Shown here: positions 9,802 to 19,378 of the stretch, one piece after another
Numbering within the stretch: position 1 is the first letter of the stretch
How the letters are laid out: every line of letters starts with the position of its first letter
Source of the DNA: Verrucomicrobiota bacterium
Lineage (GTDB): Bacteria; Verrucomicrobiota; Verrucomicrobiia; Verrucomicrobiales; DEV007
Reading direction: 5' to 3'
NCBI GenBank assembly: GCA_018970725.1
Contig: JAGWVU010000018.1
Location: 1-64,000, forward strand
DNA: 64,000 bases
Notes under the pieces: generated by a model
What the model saw: only the letters and a program-made list of their open reading frames with translations
Databases searched by the model: none
Told to the model about the DNA's origin: nothing
Made by a program: the position numbers and the translations under genes

Positions 9802-10617
9802 TCAGGATCTGGGCAAAACCTGACAGATCGGGCACCAGCAGCTGGTGCGGCCCCTGAGTTCCTCCCTGGCCAGAGGAGAGCGGCACTTGGGCCGGGGGCA
9901 GTGACCGCCGTTTTTCCAACGGTGATTGAACAACCAATCGTCCGGGGCCTCGCCCCAATCCGGAGCAATAACCCGGAGCGCGTCCCCGGCCACTTCCTGG
10001 GTCAGGCGCCAGAGATGATCCCGGGAAGCGTGGGTCAATTGTCCGGCGGGCGTGGCCGGGTGGATCCGGCCACGCCAGAGGATTTCATCGGCCATCCAGT
10101 TTCCGATCCCCGGGAAAGCAAGTTGATCGAGGAGCAACGGTTTGATCGGAGAGCCGCGCCGCCGGAGGAAGAACTGTTCGAGGCGGGCCCGGGTGAAGAG
10201 CGGAGACAACACTTCCGGAGGCAGCTGCGTCCACCAATCCGGAAGGGTGGGGCCGGGGGAGAGCCGGACGCGGCCGAACATGCGCGGATCGTGAAACACG
10301 AGGGTGCGGTCGCTCAGTCGCAGGATGAGGTGATCATGGCGGCCGGGCAGGTGGTTTTCCGGCTCGGTCCGCAATTCGCCACTCATCCCCAGATGGAGAC
10401 CGAGCCAGCCGGAAGGGCCGAACCCGAAGAGGAGCTGTTTGCCGTGGGTCATGGCCTGATCGAGGGTGGCGCCCGCGACGAGGTTCAGGGAATCAAGCGG
10501 GGCATCGAAGCCCCGGAAAACCCGGGCCTGGGGATGAAACCCGACCTCCCGGACCGTGGATCCGATCGCTTCAGCCCAGATCCGGCGATAAAACTCGACT
10601 TCCGCGAGTTCGGGCAT
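9802..10617 (-). CDS. mutM: Formamidopyrimidine-DNA glycosylase
   Basis: Bifunctional base-excision repair enzyme for 8-oxoguanine and formamidopyrimidines, 271 residues, normal for the family. It begins MPELAEVE, giving the catalytic Pro2 and Glu3 after Met removal; HGKQLLF supplies the conserved lysine and GIGNWMADEILW the H2TH motif. The C-terminal zinc finger is unusual: the first cysteine pair is C-x4-C (CPRPKC) rather than C-x2-C, and the second (CPIC) is preceded by a third nearby Cys. GR-T just before it is conserved. It follows the TPR gene by 13 bases and is the last gene of the hisG-side run. Confidence 0.92.
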   Translation of the reverse strand: MPELAEVEFYRRIWAEAIGSTVREVGFHPQARVFRGFDAPLDSLNLVAGATLDQAMTHGKQLLFGFGPSGWLGLHLGMSGELRTEPENHLPGRHDHLILRLSDRTLVFHDPRMFGRVRLSPGPTLPDWWTQLPPEVLSPLFTRARLEQFFLRRRGSPIKPLLLDQLAFPGIGNWMADEILWRGRIHPATPAGQLTHASRDHLWRLTQEVAGDALRVIAPDWGEAPDDWLFNHRWKNGGHCPRPKCRSPLAREELRGRTSCWCPICQVLPRS

Positions 10618-10630
10618 GGGATGCGTGGGA

Positions 10631-12529
10631 TCAGGCGGCGGTGCGAGGGGGCTTTTCCGAGGCTGGTTGGGCCCCGGGCGGCTCCTCGGCGGGCAGGAAA
10701 TCGAGAGGGACCTTTTCGGGAGCGGGATTCTTGCGGAACTGCTCGAGCCGTTTGGAGAAATCCTGGTTGCCCTTGTCCATGGAAAGGGCCCGTTCGAGAT
10801 AGCTGACCGCTTTCTCGCGGTGGCCGAGTTGGAAATAGGCTTGGCCGATGTGATCGAGAACCACCGCGTTCTCCGGTTCGTTCAGGTCCATGAGTTGACC
10901 TGCCTTGAGGGTGTGGATCAGGGCTTTCTTGTAATCCTTCACCATGAAGTAATACCAGCCAAGGCTGTCGACGAAGGCGCCTTCCTCGGGCATCAGGTCA
11001 TTGGCGCGGATGATGAGTTCTCCGGCCTCCTGCAAATTCCGGTTCTGTTCCAGCCACATGTAGCCGAGATAATTCAACGCGCGGGCCTGGCGTTGCGGGT
11101 TGGAATCGACCGGGGCGAGTTCGATGGATTTCCGGAAGAGGTTGGCGGCCTCGTCGAACTGCTTGTTCCGTTCCACGGCAGCTCCGTAGGAAAAGTAGAA
11201 CCGGTCGTCGAGGAGATCCGGCCGGAGTTCCTGGGAGACTTTCTCGGTGCTCTTGAAGGTCTCGATGGCTTCCGGGTAGCGCTTGGCCGCGGAAAGGCTT
11301 TCGGCAAGGGCAATGGCGAGGGGAATCTCCTCCGGGTAATGGAAGCGGGCTCTTTGCAGCAAGGCCACCGCATCCTCGGTCTGTCCCGCATACTGTTGCA
11401 TCTCGGCCACGAGGATGTATTCGCTGACCTCGCCCTTGGCGATGCGGAACGACTTGAGGAAATGGGTCACGGAATTCCCATAAGCCGCCCTGGCCTCCGG
11501 CTTGCGGTTATCGGCATCGAATTTCTGGGCCTGTTTGAAGAAGAGTTGAGCGATGCTCTTCTGGGTCTCGAGACGATGAGGATTGATCTGCTCAAGTTCG
11601 AGCAACGTGGAAAGAACCATCTCGAGATTTTCCTGGAGCCCGTAGACCCCGGCGAGTCGTTCCCGGACCACGAGCGCATCCGGATGGTCCTTGATGACCT
11701 GGCGGTAAAGCTCCGCCGCGCGGTCGAGCTGGCGGGTCAGACGATAGTGATCGGCGATCCGGGTGCCGATTTCGAGGTCACCCCCGGAGTGGGCGAGCGC
11801 CTTTTCGTAGATGGCATCGATTTCGGGAGAGGCCTGGCCCTCGCCGACCGGATGCAGTCTCTGGGCCACGCGGGCCATCTCCAGCCAGTAGGCCGGATCG
11901 GTGACCTCGACCTTGAGGGCTTCGGCGAGAGCGGCTTCGGCGGCCGATTGATCCCGCCGCATCATGTGCAGCAGAATCAGTCGCTCGTGGACCTCCGGAT
12001 TGGCGGGGAAACGCTTGGCCGCGTCCTGCATCACCGCGAGGGATCGCTCAACGTTCTCCCGGCGGTTTTCGTGGTAGGTCGACAAATACTCCGACAGCAG
12101 GATGAAAGAGCGGGGATTCTCCGGGTTCAGCTTGTGGGCGCGCTCGAGGATGGCGAGTCCCCGGGCCGGGTTGCCGTATTGACCGGCAAGCTGCGCAGTC
12201 TTTTCGGCAAGGGCCAGATTGCTCGGGGCGTGGCTCAAAGCCGTTTCGTAGGCTTCGAGGGCCCGGTCGACGTCGCCCGCGCGCTCCAGCTTGGTACCAC
12301 GGTAATAGTGCAACAACGCCTGCGCCCGGGCCTCGCCCTCAGGGCGAAGGCCGGAGGAAGGATCGGCTAGATGAAAGCGGTCAAGCGGGTCCGGAACAAG
12401 CTCCCGGGGAGGAGAATCGGCGGCGTGGGTGCAAACCAAGAGCGCCGCGAGGGACAGAGCTTGAACCGGATGCCGGAAGCCGGAAGCGGTTGGGAAGCGG
12501 GGAGAAAAGAAAAACCGCTCGATGTCCAT
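10631..12529 (-). CDS. Exported TPR-repeat protein
   Basis: A 632-residue protein with an N-terminal hydrophobic export signal (about residues 23-37, ALSLAALLVCTHAA). A long array of tetratricopeptide repeats follows from about residue 70 to 600 (for example AGDVDRALEAYETALSHAPSNLALAEK and LGHREKAVSYLERALSMDKGN). The tail is Pro/Glu-rich. TPR arrays mediate protein-protein contacts in the periplasm or at the outer membrane; the partner is unknown. It lies 18 bases after a tiny ribosomal-like gene and 13 bases before fpg, which suggests co-transcription. Confidence 0.82.
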   Translation of the reverse strand: MDIERFFFSPRFPTASGFRHPVQALSLAALLVCTHAADSPPRELVPDPLDRFHLADPSSGLRPEGEARAQALLHYYRGTKLERAGDVDRALEAYETALSHAPSNLALAEKTAQLAGQYGNPARGLAILERAHKLNPENPRSFILLSEYLSTYHENRRENVERSLAVMQDAAKRFPANPEVHERLILLHMMRRDQSAAEAALAEALKVEVTDPAYWLEMARVAQRLHPVGEGQASPEIDAIYEKALAHSGGDLEIGTRIADHYRLTRQLDRAAELYRQVIKDHPDALVVRERLAGVYGLQENLEMVLSTLLELEQINPHRLETQKSIAQLFFKQAQKFDADNRKPEARAAYGNSVTHFLKSFRIAKGEVSEYILVAEMQQYAGQTEDAVALLQRARFHYPEEIPLAIALAESLSAAKRYPEAIETFKSTEKVSQELRPDLLDDRFYFSYGAAVERNKQFDEAANLFRKSIELAPVDSNPQRQARALNYLGYMWLEQNRNLQEAGELIIRANDLMPEEGAFVDSLGWYYFMVKDYKKALIHTLKAGQLMDLNEPENAVVLDHIGQAYFQLGHREKAVSYLERALSMDKGNQDFSKRLEQFRKNPAPEKVPLDFLPAEEPPGAQPASEKPPRTAA

Positions 12530-12547
12530 AACCGCTTAGGGTACCGA

Positions 12548-12652
12548 TCAGGACTTGTAACGCAAGCGCTTCTTGTGTCGGTTCTCCTTCATGCGCTTGC
12601 GGCGCTTGTGCTTGTTGATCTTCGTTTTTCTGCGTTTCTTGATGGATCCCAT
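12548..12652 (-). CDS. AURKAIP1/COX24-type small basic protein (bS22/mS38-like)
   Basis: A 34-residue, extremely basic protein: MGSIKKRRKTKINKHKRR at the start, then KRMKENRHKKRLR. This matches the short AURKAIP1/COX24 domain known from Bacteroidota small proteins, mycobacterial bS22 and mitochondrial mS38, which sit on the small ribosomal subunit near the decoding region. The ribosomal role is inferred from the family. It lies between hisG (94 bases upstream) and the TPR gene (18 bases downstream). It is easily missed because of its size. Confidence 0.85.
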   Translation of the reverse strand: MGSIKKRRKTKINKHKRRKRMKENRHKKRLRYKS

Positions 12653-12746
12653 GGTTGCGAGGGGTTGTCCGGGCGGTGGAAGAGACGGTCCCGGGAATTC
12701 TTTTGTGTCCGCCGACGACGAGTCCGGGTCGAGGATCAGCGGGGGC

Positions 12747-13631
12747 TTACAGAACGAGTTTGTTCAGGGAATATTCAATGATTCCCTCCGCACCCAGCTC
12801 CTTGAGTTTCGGGATAATCTCCCGGACGACAGCCTCGTCAATCACAGTCTCCACTGCCACCCATCCCTCTTCAGTCAGGCTGGCAACCGTCGGACGGCGG
12901 AGGGACGGTAGGGAATTGATCACCGTTTGCAACTGATTTTGCGGGAGATTCATTTTGAGCCCGACTTTATCGCGGGCGTTGAGGGCGGCCTGAAGGAGCA
13001 GGGCGATCCGTTCCATCTTCTGGCGCTTCCAAGGATCCGCGAAAGCGACCCGGTTGGCGACAAACTGCGGATAGGACTGCATCAGCTCGTCGACGATGCG
13101 GAGGTTGTTGGCTCGCAGGGAGGAGCCGGTCTCCGTGATGTCCACAATGGCATCGACCAGATCCGGTACTTTGACCTCCGTGGCGCCCCAGCTGAATTCG
13201 ACCGTGGCGTTGACCCCGCGGCTCTCGAGGTAGCGGCGGGTGAGCCCGACCGCCTCCGTGGCGATCCGTTTCCCTTCGAGGTCCTGCACGGATTGGATCG
13301 GGGAATCCTCGGGCACGACGAGCACCCAGCGGGTCGGGCTGGAGGTCGCCTTGCTGTATTGAAGATCGCAGAGCACCTCGACCTCGGCCCCGTTCTCCGC
13401 GATCCAGTCCTTCCCGGTGATTCCGCAGTCGAGGAAGCCCCCGTGGACGTAATGGCCGATCTCCTGGGCGCGGAGGAGACGCAGGGAGAGTTCCCGGTCG
13501 TCCACGGCCGGCTTGTAGGAACGGCTGGAAACATGGATCCGGTAACCCGCCTTGGCAAAGAGGTCGAGAGTGGCGTCCTGGAGGCTGCCCTTTGGGATGC
13601 CCAGGATCAATTCTGAGGATGGAGCCGGCAT
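12747..13631 (-). CDS. hisG: ATP phosphoribosyltransferase, long form
   Basis: First enzyme of histidine biosynthesis: ATP plus PRPP gives phosphoribosyl-ATP. It is 294 residues, with the catalytic two-domain part (LGIPKGSLQ at the N-terminus, [20 protein letters not shown], and [16 protein letters not shown] for PRPP binding). A C-terminal ACT-like regulatory domain (about residues 215-290) makes it the HisZ-independent, histidine-inhibited long form. The ATG at MPAPSS was chosen; a GTG seven codons upstream is possible, and neither has a clear ribosome binding site. No other his genes are in the window. It is divergent from the respiratory cluster. Confidence 0.93.
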   Translation of the reverse strand: MPAPSSELILGIPKGSLQDATLDLFAKAGYRIHVSSRSYKPAVDDRELSLRLLRAQEIGHYVHGGFLDCGITGKDWIAENGAEVEVLCDLQYSKATSSPTRWVLVVPEDSPIQSVQDLEGKRIATEAVGLTRRYLESRGVNATVEFSWGATEVKVPDLVDAIVDITETGSSLRANNLRIVDELMQSYPQFVANRVAFADPWKRQKMERIALLLQAALNARDKVGLKMNLPQNQLQTVINSLPSLRRPTVASLTEEGWVAVETVIDEAVVREIIPKLKELGAEGIIEYSLNKLVL

Positions 13632-13812
13632 GAACCGATCACAGTGCGACACCGCGGGCGGGCGTCAAGTTCGCGTTCGTGGATTCGACGGGGGATCCAG
13701 GTACGAATGGCCCGGGCATCGGGATCAGGCTTTTTCCGCTTGCGATGATCGGGGAAGACCCTAAGGTCCACTTCAAGCCGCGGCCGGAGACTGGAATTGC
13801 CACGGCAAAACG

Positions 13813-13832
13813 CTTGTGAAATTTTTCACAAG
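13813..13832. promoter_or_regulatory. Rex-type operator upstream of the ACIII-caa3 cluster
   Basis: CTTGTGAAA-TT-TTTCACAAG is a perfect 9-2-9 inverted repeat. The core TTGTGAA-N4-TTCACAA equals the operator pattern known for the redox repressor Rex, and a rex gene is present in this window. It ends 19 bases before the actA ATG, a position suited to repression. A CRP-type site (TGTGA-N6-TCACA) is also formally matched, but the outer TT/AA bases and the gene context favour Rex. Confidence 0.7.
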
Positions 13833-13851
13833 GGGTATAGGGACTCGGGAC

Positions 13852-14625
13852 ATGGGCAATTTCTTTCCACGCTGGACGAACTTAGTGCCGCTGAAGATTC
13901 TCTTCGCGGCGTTTCTTGTCGCCACCGGGCTGGCCGCGGCGGTTGCCACCTACTGGACGAAGGGTTACAGTGCGGTTGGCTACCAGCCGGACCAACCGAT
14001 CCCTTTCGATCACAGCCTGCACGCGGGGCAGCTAGGCATGGATTGCCGGTATTGCCACAGCCATGTGGAACGCTCCTCTCACGCGAACGTCCCGAACGCG
14101 CAGACCTGTTGGAATTGCCATTCCCAGATCAAAACAAACAGCGAAAAGCTGGTTCCCCTCCGGGCCGCGATGGATGAGTCGTTTGCGGGTTACACCGGAA
14201 AGCCGATTGAGTGGGTCAAGATTCACAAGTTGGGCGACTATGCCTACTTCAATCACTCGGTCCATGTGAATCGCGGGGTCAGTTGTGTCTCCTGTCATGG
14301 GAAGATCAACGAGATGAAGGTGGTGTGGCAAGACAAGTCGCAAACCATGGGGTGGTGTCTCGATTGCCATCGGAATCCGGCCACAGCTCTCCGGCCGTTG
14401 GATCAGGTCACCAATTTGGATTGGAAGGCTGAGGAGACGGACCGGTCATCGTTTTACGCGGCATTGGCCCATCAAACGGGATTAAAGGTGGAGGATCTGG
14501 AGAAGCGGGCGCAGCAGCGCGGCTTTGAGACCACCGGGGCGCTGACGCAGAAGGAGATTGGCAGCCAACTCAAAGAGGCATGGGGGGTGCATCCTCCGGA
14601 AAGCTGTTCCGCATGCCATCGTTGA
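13852..14625 (+). CDS. actA: ACIII subunit ActA, pentaheme cytochrome c
   Basis: Periplasmic multiheme cytochrome of the alternative complex III, which oxidises quinol and reduces cytochrome c or the oxidase. It has 257 residues with one N-terminal membrane anchor (about 14-32) and five CxxCH heme sites: C65RYCH, C86WNCH, C145VSCH, C169LDCH and C252SACH. Extra His residues (HSLHAG, NHSVHVN) are likely distal ligands. The ATG at MGNFFPRW was chosen; a GTG 12 codons upstream lies inside the Rex-type operator. It is the first gene of a continuous 18-gene cluster, 29 bases before actB. Confidence 0.9.
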   Translation: MGNFFPRWTNLVPLKILFAAFLVATGLAAAVATYWTKGYSAVGYQPDQPIPFDHSLHAGQLGMDCRYCHSHVERSSHANVPNAQTCWNCHSQIKTNSEKLVPLRAAMDESFAGYTGKPIEWVKIHKLGDYAYFNHSVHVNRGVSCVSCHGKINEMKVVWQDKSQTMGWCLDCHRNPATALRPLDQVTNLDWKAEETDRSSFYAALAHQTGLKVEDLEKRAQQRGFETTGALTQKEIGSQLKEAWGVHPPESCSACHR

Positions 14626-14653
14626 GGGCGGGCACAAACCAGGGAATTTCTGA

Positions 14654-17600
14654 ATGAAACGCAAGTGGCATCATCCCGAAGCGGGGGCGGAATCCGGGAC
14701 CCGGATGTATTGGCGCGGCTTTGACGAGTTGCAGGACACCCCTGAATTCCGCGAGTGGTTGGAGCGGGAGTTTCCGCGTGGGGCCGCCGAGGTTTCCGGC
14801 CCGGAGGCCGATGAGAGCACGCGGCGCAATTTCCTGAAATATATGGGGGCCTCCGCCTCGCTGGCGGGCTTGGGCTTGGCTGGGTGTCGCCGACCGGACC
14901 AGTTCATCATCCCCTTCAACAAGCACGTCGAGGATCAGATTCCCGGGCGTCCGTTGTATTACAGCTCGGCGCGGCCGGTGGCGGACGGTTGTGTTCCGTT
15001 GGTGGTGACTACTTTCGAGGGGCGTCCCACCAAGGTCGAGGGCAATCGACTTCATCCCGAGTGGAAGGGCGGCAGCGATGTTTTCACGCAGGCTTCCATC
15101 CTCGACCTCTATGATCCGGATCGGTCCGCCGTCTTCCGCAAGGAAGGCGAGGTCTTGGATGGCGACCGTTTTGTCGAGGAATTTGAAAAGGGTTTTCTCG
15201 CTCCGTTCCGGGCGGCGAAGGGCGCCAAGAGCGCTTTGTTGGTCGGCGCCTCGACCTCTCCGACCCGTGAGCGTCTGTTGGCCGAGTTGGTCAAGGCGTG
15301 CCCGGCAGTCAAGGTTTATGAGTATGAGCCGTTGTCGTCGCCGGGGCGGCGCGAAGCGGAGAATCGTTTGTGGGGGGCGGGTATCTCCGCTCTTCCGGTG
15401 CTCGACAAGGCAGATCGGATCCTCTCTCTGGATGCGGATTTCCTCGGTCTCGATCCGCAGGGCGAGGGTTCCAACGGGCGCTGGGCGGCGCGGCGCAAGC
15501 CCGGCAAGGGGATGGCCCGGCTCTATGTGGTCGAGCCGGCTTTCACGGTGACCGGCGGCATGGCGGATCATCGGATGCGGCTGGCGTCGAGCCAAGTGGT
15601 GAAGTTGGCGGTGCTGCTGGCGGAGCAGCTGGGCCTTGCGGCTCAGGTGGCGCCCTTGGTGGCGAAACTTGGGCTGGTGCGGGAATTGATCGATCCTGCC
15701 TGGGTCAAAGAGTGCGCGGCCGACTTGTTGTCCAAAAAAGGACGCTCGGTGGTCCTCGTCGGCTCCCGGCAACCGCTCGAAGTGCACCTCATCGCGGGTC
15801 TCATCAATCAGGCCTTGGGGGCGATCCAAGGGGCCGGCGGACCGCTTCGTCTCGTCCGTCATGGTCGCAAGGCGCTTCCGGGGATCGAGGCCCTTGCCGA
15901 CGCGATTCGGTCGGGTGCGGTCGAAAACGTGGTGGTGACCACGCCCTGCGATCCGTTGTATGACGCCCCGGCCTCGGCAAAGTGGGGTGAAGCGTCGGCC
16001 AAGCTGAAAAATCTCGTGCATCTCGGGGTTCGTCATCACGCGACCGCTCGCGCGGCCACCTGGCACATTCCCGGCGCTCATTATCTGGAGTCGTGGGGTG
16101 ACGTTCGGTCGATTTCCGGCGTGCTGTCGATCGTCCAGCCGATGATTCAGCCGCGTTTCGGGGGGTGGTCGGAATTGCATCTGCTGGCGAAGATGTTGCC
16201 GGTCGCTCCTGCTGCTCCCGGTGAGGCGGCCGGCGGTGCGGACGACGCTGCCTATGTTGCGGTTCGGGCGACCTTTGCGGGCTTGGTCAAAGGGGATGTG
16301 GAGTTGGCCTGGGGCTTGGCCTTGCGCGACGGTTTTTCCAAGGGAACCGGATACCCGGTGGTGGCCCCTGCGGCCACGCCCGCTGCCATTGGGTTTGAGT
16401 CGTTCCCGCTGGTCGACTTTCCCGGTCCGGATGCCATCGAGGTGGTTCTGACGCCGAGTTCCCACGTGTGGGACGGGCGCTTCATCAACAACTCTTGGTT
16501 GCAGGAGGTTCCCGATCCGATCAGCAAGCTGACTTGGGACAACGCGGCGCTGATGAGTCTGGCGACGGCCGACGCCCTTGGCGTGACGCACGATGGGCAG
16601 ATGATTGCGATCAAGGGGGGTGACGGGGTGGTGGTCGAGGTGCCGGCCTTCCGGTTGCCCGGGCAGGCTGATTTCACCATTCTGGTGGAACTTGGGTATG
16701 GTCAGGAGGCGGCCGGTCGCGTTGGCGAGGGGACCGGTTTCAATGTCTATCCGTTGCTGCGCCAGGAGGGGGCATTCATTGTCAGCGGGGCCAAGGCGGA
16801 GCGCACGGGGGCAAAGTATGCGTTGGCGCCGACGGCGATCCATTGGAGTATGGAGGGTCGGGCGATTGTCCGTGAGAATACCGCGGAGGCCTACGAAGAG
16901 TTCGTCGTCAATGGTCACGGGGAGGATTGGAAGAATTTTTCCTACAACCAGGGGATGGACGGGCACATTCCGCCGAATATCCCGCTCTACGAAGGGCCCG
17001 ACTATTTTCGGCCCAACCAGGAACAGAAGGGGGCGCCGCTCCAGGGTCGTTTCACGGTGGACGAGAACCACCAGTGGGGGATGACCATTGATTTGAACAC
17101 CTGCATCGGGTGCAACGCCTGCACGATTGCGTGCCAGGCGGAGAACAACATCCCGGTGGTCGGCAAGGAGCAGGTGATCAACGGGCGGGAAATGCACTGG
17201 ATCCGGATGGACCGGTATTTCTCCAGTCCCCGGGAGAAGGAGGGGATGACGGCGCAACGGGTTTATGTGCCTGAAGGGCGGGGTCGCCCGGCGCACGATG
17301 ATGATTCCGTGGAGATGCTCACCCAACCGGTCGCCTGTGTGCATTGTGAATATGCGCCATGTGAGACCGTCTGCCCGGTCAACGCGACGGTGCACTCGGA
17401 CGACGGCTTGAATTCGATGGCCTACAACCGGTGCATCGGCACCCGTTACTGCGCCAACAACTGCCCTTACAAGGCGCGGCGGTTCAATTATTTCGATTAC
17501 AACAAGCGTCGGACCCGCGACTTCTATCTCGGACCTTTGGCACCGGCCGAGGGCTTGGGGATGACCAGTCTCAAATTGCAGAAGAATCCGAACGTCACGG

Positions 17601-17947
17601 TCCGGATGCGTGGGGTCATTGAAAAGTGCACCTATTGCGTGCAACGCCTGCAAGCAGCCAAGATCGAGGCCAAGGCCAAGGCTCGGGACAGCCGGGATGT
17701 CAAGGTTCCGACCGGTTCGGTGACCACGGCTTGTCAGGACGCCTGCCCGAGTCAGGCGATCACCTTCGGCAACCTCCGGGATGAAAAGGATCCGGTGGTG
17801 AAACTCAAGGAGGATCCGCGGAATTACGATCTTCTGAAATACATCGGGACCCGTCCCCGCACCAGTTACCTCGCCCGGGTTCGCAACCCCAACCCGAAGA
17901 TGCCCGGGGCCGAACAGGTCGGTCAGGGAAGTATCGGGGGTCATTGA
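14654..17947 (+). CDS. actB: ACIII subunit ActB, molybdopterin-fold and iron-sulfur protein
   Basis: A 1097-residue fusion characteristic of ActB. A twin-arginine motif (TRRNFLKYMG, about 56-65) precedes a hydrophobic stretch and Cys78. The N-terminal 780 residues correspond to the molybdopterin-oxidoreductase-like fold, which in ACIII carries no cofactor. The C-terminal ferredoxin part from about residue 812 has cysteine clusters CIGCNACTIAC, CVHCEYAPCETVC, CIGTRYCANNC and CTYC...CQDAC, enough for the usual four Fe-S clusters. It passes electrons from quinol to ActA. It is followed after 21 bases by actC. Confidence 0.92.
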   Translation: MKRKWHHPEAGAESGTRMYWRGFDELQDTPEFREWLEREFPRGAAEVSGPEADESTRRNFLKYMGASASLAGLGLAGCRRPDQFIIPFNKHVEDQIPGRPLYYSSARPVADGCVPLVVTTFEGRPTKVEGNRLHPEWKGGSDVFTQASILDLYDPDRSAVFRKEGEVLDGDRFVEEFEKGFLAPFRAAKGAKSALLVGASTSPTRERLLAELVKACPAVKVYEYEPLSSPGRREAENRLWGAGISALPVLDKADRILSLDADFLGLDPQGEGSNGRWAARRKPGKGMARLYVVEPAFTVTGGMADHRMRLASSQVVKLAVLLAEQLGLAAQVAPLVAKLGLVRELIDPAWVKECAADLLSKKGRSVVLVGSRQPLEVHLIAGLINQALGAIQGAGGPLRLVRHGRKALPGIEALADAIRSGAVENVVVTTPCDPLYDAPASAKWGEASAKLKNLVHLGVRHHATARAATWHIPGAHYLESWGDVRSISGVLSIVQPMIQPRFGGWSELHLLAKMLPVAPAAPGEAAGGADDAAYVAVRATFAGLVKGDVELAWGLALRDGFSKGTGYPVVAPAATPAAIGFESFPLVDFPGPDAIEVVLTPSSHVWDGRFINNSWLQEVPDPISKLTWDNAALMSLATADALGVTHDGQMIAIKGGDGVVVEVPAFRLPGQADFTILVELGYGQEAAGRVGEGTGFNVYPLLRQEGAFIVSGAKAERTGAKYALAPTAIHWSMEGRAIVRENTAEAYEEFVVNGHGEDWKNFSYNQGMDGHIPPNIPLYEGPDYFRPNQEQKGAPLQGRFTVDENHQWGMTIDLNTCIGCNACTIACQAENNIPVVGKEQVINGREMHWIRMDRYFSSPREKEGMTAQRVYVPEGRGRPAHDDDSVEMLTQPVACVHCEYAPCETVCPVNATVHSDDGLNSMAYNRCIGTRYCANNCPYKARRFNYFDYNKRRTRDFYLGPLAPAEGLGMTSLKLQKNPNVTVRMRGVIEKCTYCVQRLQAAKIEAKAKARDSRDVKVPTGSVTTACQDACPSQAITFGNLRDEKDPVVKLKEDPRNYDLLKYIGTRPRTSYLARVRNPNPKMPGAEQVGQGSIGGH

Positions 17948-17968
17948 GTTCCGGCAGTTTTTCCTTCG

Positions 17969-19363
17969 ATGTCTACACCAACCACAGTTGAACAGGATCT
18001 CCGCGGGGTGGCCCGTGAACCGCTGGTGCTCAGCGGTCGGGATTACAAGTGGATCACCAACCGCATTTGCGGTGTCGTGGAGAACAAGCAGCCCTTCGTC
18101 TGGTGGCTCGTGGCCGTTCCGGGCGCGCTGCTGAGCCTCGTGCTTCTTTTCACCTTGGTTTACCTCGTGTCGACCGGGGTGGGGGTGTGGGGGTTGAATC
18201 AGCCGATCGCCTGGGGATGGGACATCACCAACTTCGTGTTCTGGATCGGCATCGGCCACGCCGGCACCCTCATTTCCGCCATTCTGTTCCTGACCCGGCA
18301 AAAATGGCGGACCTCGGTGAACCGGGCCGCGGAAGCGATGACCTTGTTTGCCGTTGTTTGCGCCGGGATCTACCCCGGATTTCACGTGGGACGGTTTTGG
18401 ATGGTTTGGTTTCTGGCTCCGGTGCCGAACTCCAACGCCATCTGGCAGAACTTCAAGTCCCCCCTGTTGTGGGACGTTTTCGCGGTCAGCACCTACTTCA
18501 CGGTGTCGGTCATCTTCTGGTTCATCGGGTTGATTCCCGACTTGGCGACGCTCCGGGACCGGTGCAAGCCCGGTTTGAAGAAGGCGCTCTACGGGATTTT
18601 CTCCTTGGGATGGCGGGGTGGAAACCGCCAGTGGCGCCATTACGAGATGGGTTATCTCTTGCTTGCCGCCCTTTCAACCCCCCTCGTGCTTTCGGTTCAC
18701 TCGGTCGTTTCCTTCGACTTCGCCACCTCCGTGGTGCCGGGTTGGCATACCACGATCTTCCCGCCCTATTTCGTTGCGGGGGCCATCTTCGGCGGGTTTG
18801 CGATGGTGTTGACGCTCATGATTCCTTGCCGGGCCATCTATGGGCTGCACGACATGCTGACGCCGAAGCATATCGACAACATGACCAAGATCATCGTGCT
18901 CACGGGAACGATCGTCGGTTATGCATACCTCATGGAGCTTTTCATCGCTTTCTACGGGGGCAACCCGTTCGAGGTGGATGCGTTCCACATGCGGGCGGTG
19001 AGCGGGCCCTATGTTTGGTCGTATTGGGCCATGATGTTCTGTAACGTGATTGCACCGCAGGCTTTTTGGATTCCGTGGTGCCGCAAGAATCTCGTGGTGG
19101 TGATGTGCGTCTGCATGTGCGTGAACACCGGCATGTGGTATGAGCGTTTTGTCATCATCGCGACCACCTTGGCCCGCGACTTCCTGCCCGGGCAATGGGG
19201 TTATTACGAACCTACCTGGGTGGAAATCGCGATGTTCGTGGGTTCGCATGGGCTCTTCCTCTTCCTATTCGCCCTTTTCATCCGGTTCCTGCCGATGATT
19301 GCGATCAGTGAAGTGAAGGGGGTGTTGCCCCAATCCGACCCCCATCATCATCCCGCGCATTGA
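17969..19363 (+). CDS. actC: ACIII subunit ActC, NrfD-like membrane quinol-binding subunit
   Basis: A 464-residue integral membrane protein with about ten hydrophobic helices and NrfD/PsrC-family features. Conserved elements include [26 protein letters not shown] near residue 75, [11 protein letters not shown] near 137, and [18 protein letters not shown] near the end. ActC carries the quinol site next to the first Fe-S cluster of ActB. A His-rich C-terminus (DPHHHPAH) is unusual but short. Only 15 bases separate it from actD. Confidence 0.92.
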   Translation: MSTPTTVEQDLRGVAREPLVLSGRDYKWITNRICGVVENKQPFVWWLVAVPGALLSLVLLFTLVYLVSTGVGVWGLNQPIAWGWDITNFVFWIGIGHAGTLISAILFLTRQKWRTSVNRAAEAMTLFAVVCAGIYPGFHVGRFWMVWFLAPVPNSNAIWQNFKSPLLWDVFAVSTYFTVSVIFWFIGLIPDLATLRDRCKPGLKKALYGIFSLGWRGGNRQWRHYEMGYLLLAALSTPLVLSVHSVVSFDFATSVVPGWHTTIFPPYFVAGAIFGGFAMVLTLMIPCRAIYGLHDMLTPKHIDNMTKIIVLTGTIVGYAYLMELFIAFYGGNPFEVDAFHMRAVSGPYVWSYWAMMFCNVIAPQAFWIPWCRKNLVVVMCVCMCVNTGMWYERFVIIATTLARDFLPGQWGYYEPTWVEIAMFVGSHGLFLFLFALFIRFLPMIAISEVKGVLPQSDPHHHPAH

Positions 19364-19378
19364 GAAAGAGTGGAGACC

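Noticed and set aside
13813-13832. The palindrome as a CRP/FNR site
   Set aside because: It fits TGTGA-N6-TCACA formally, but the matching outer bases TT/AA, the respiratory genes downstream and the presence of rex favour Rex. No CRP-type gene is in the window.
14570-18640. A 1356-codon open frame on the minus strand opposite actB and actC
   Set aside because: It mirrors the codon pattern of the clear plus-strand genes, is Arg/His/Pro-rich with no domain, and spans two well-supported genes. Such frames are common in GC-rich DNA.
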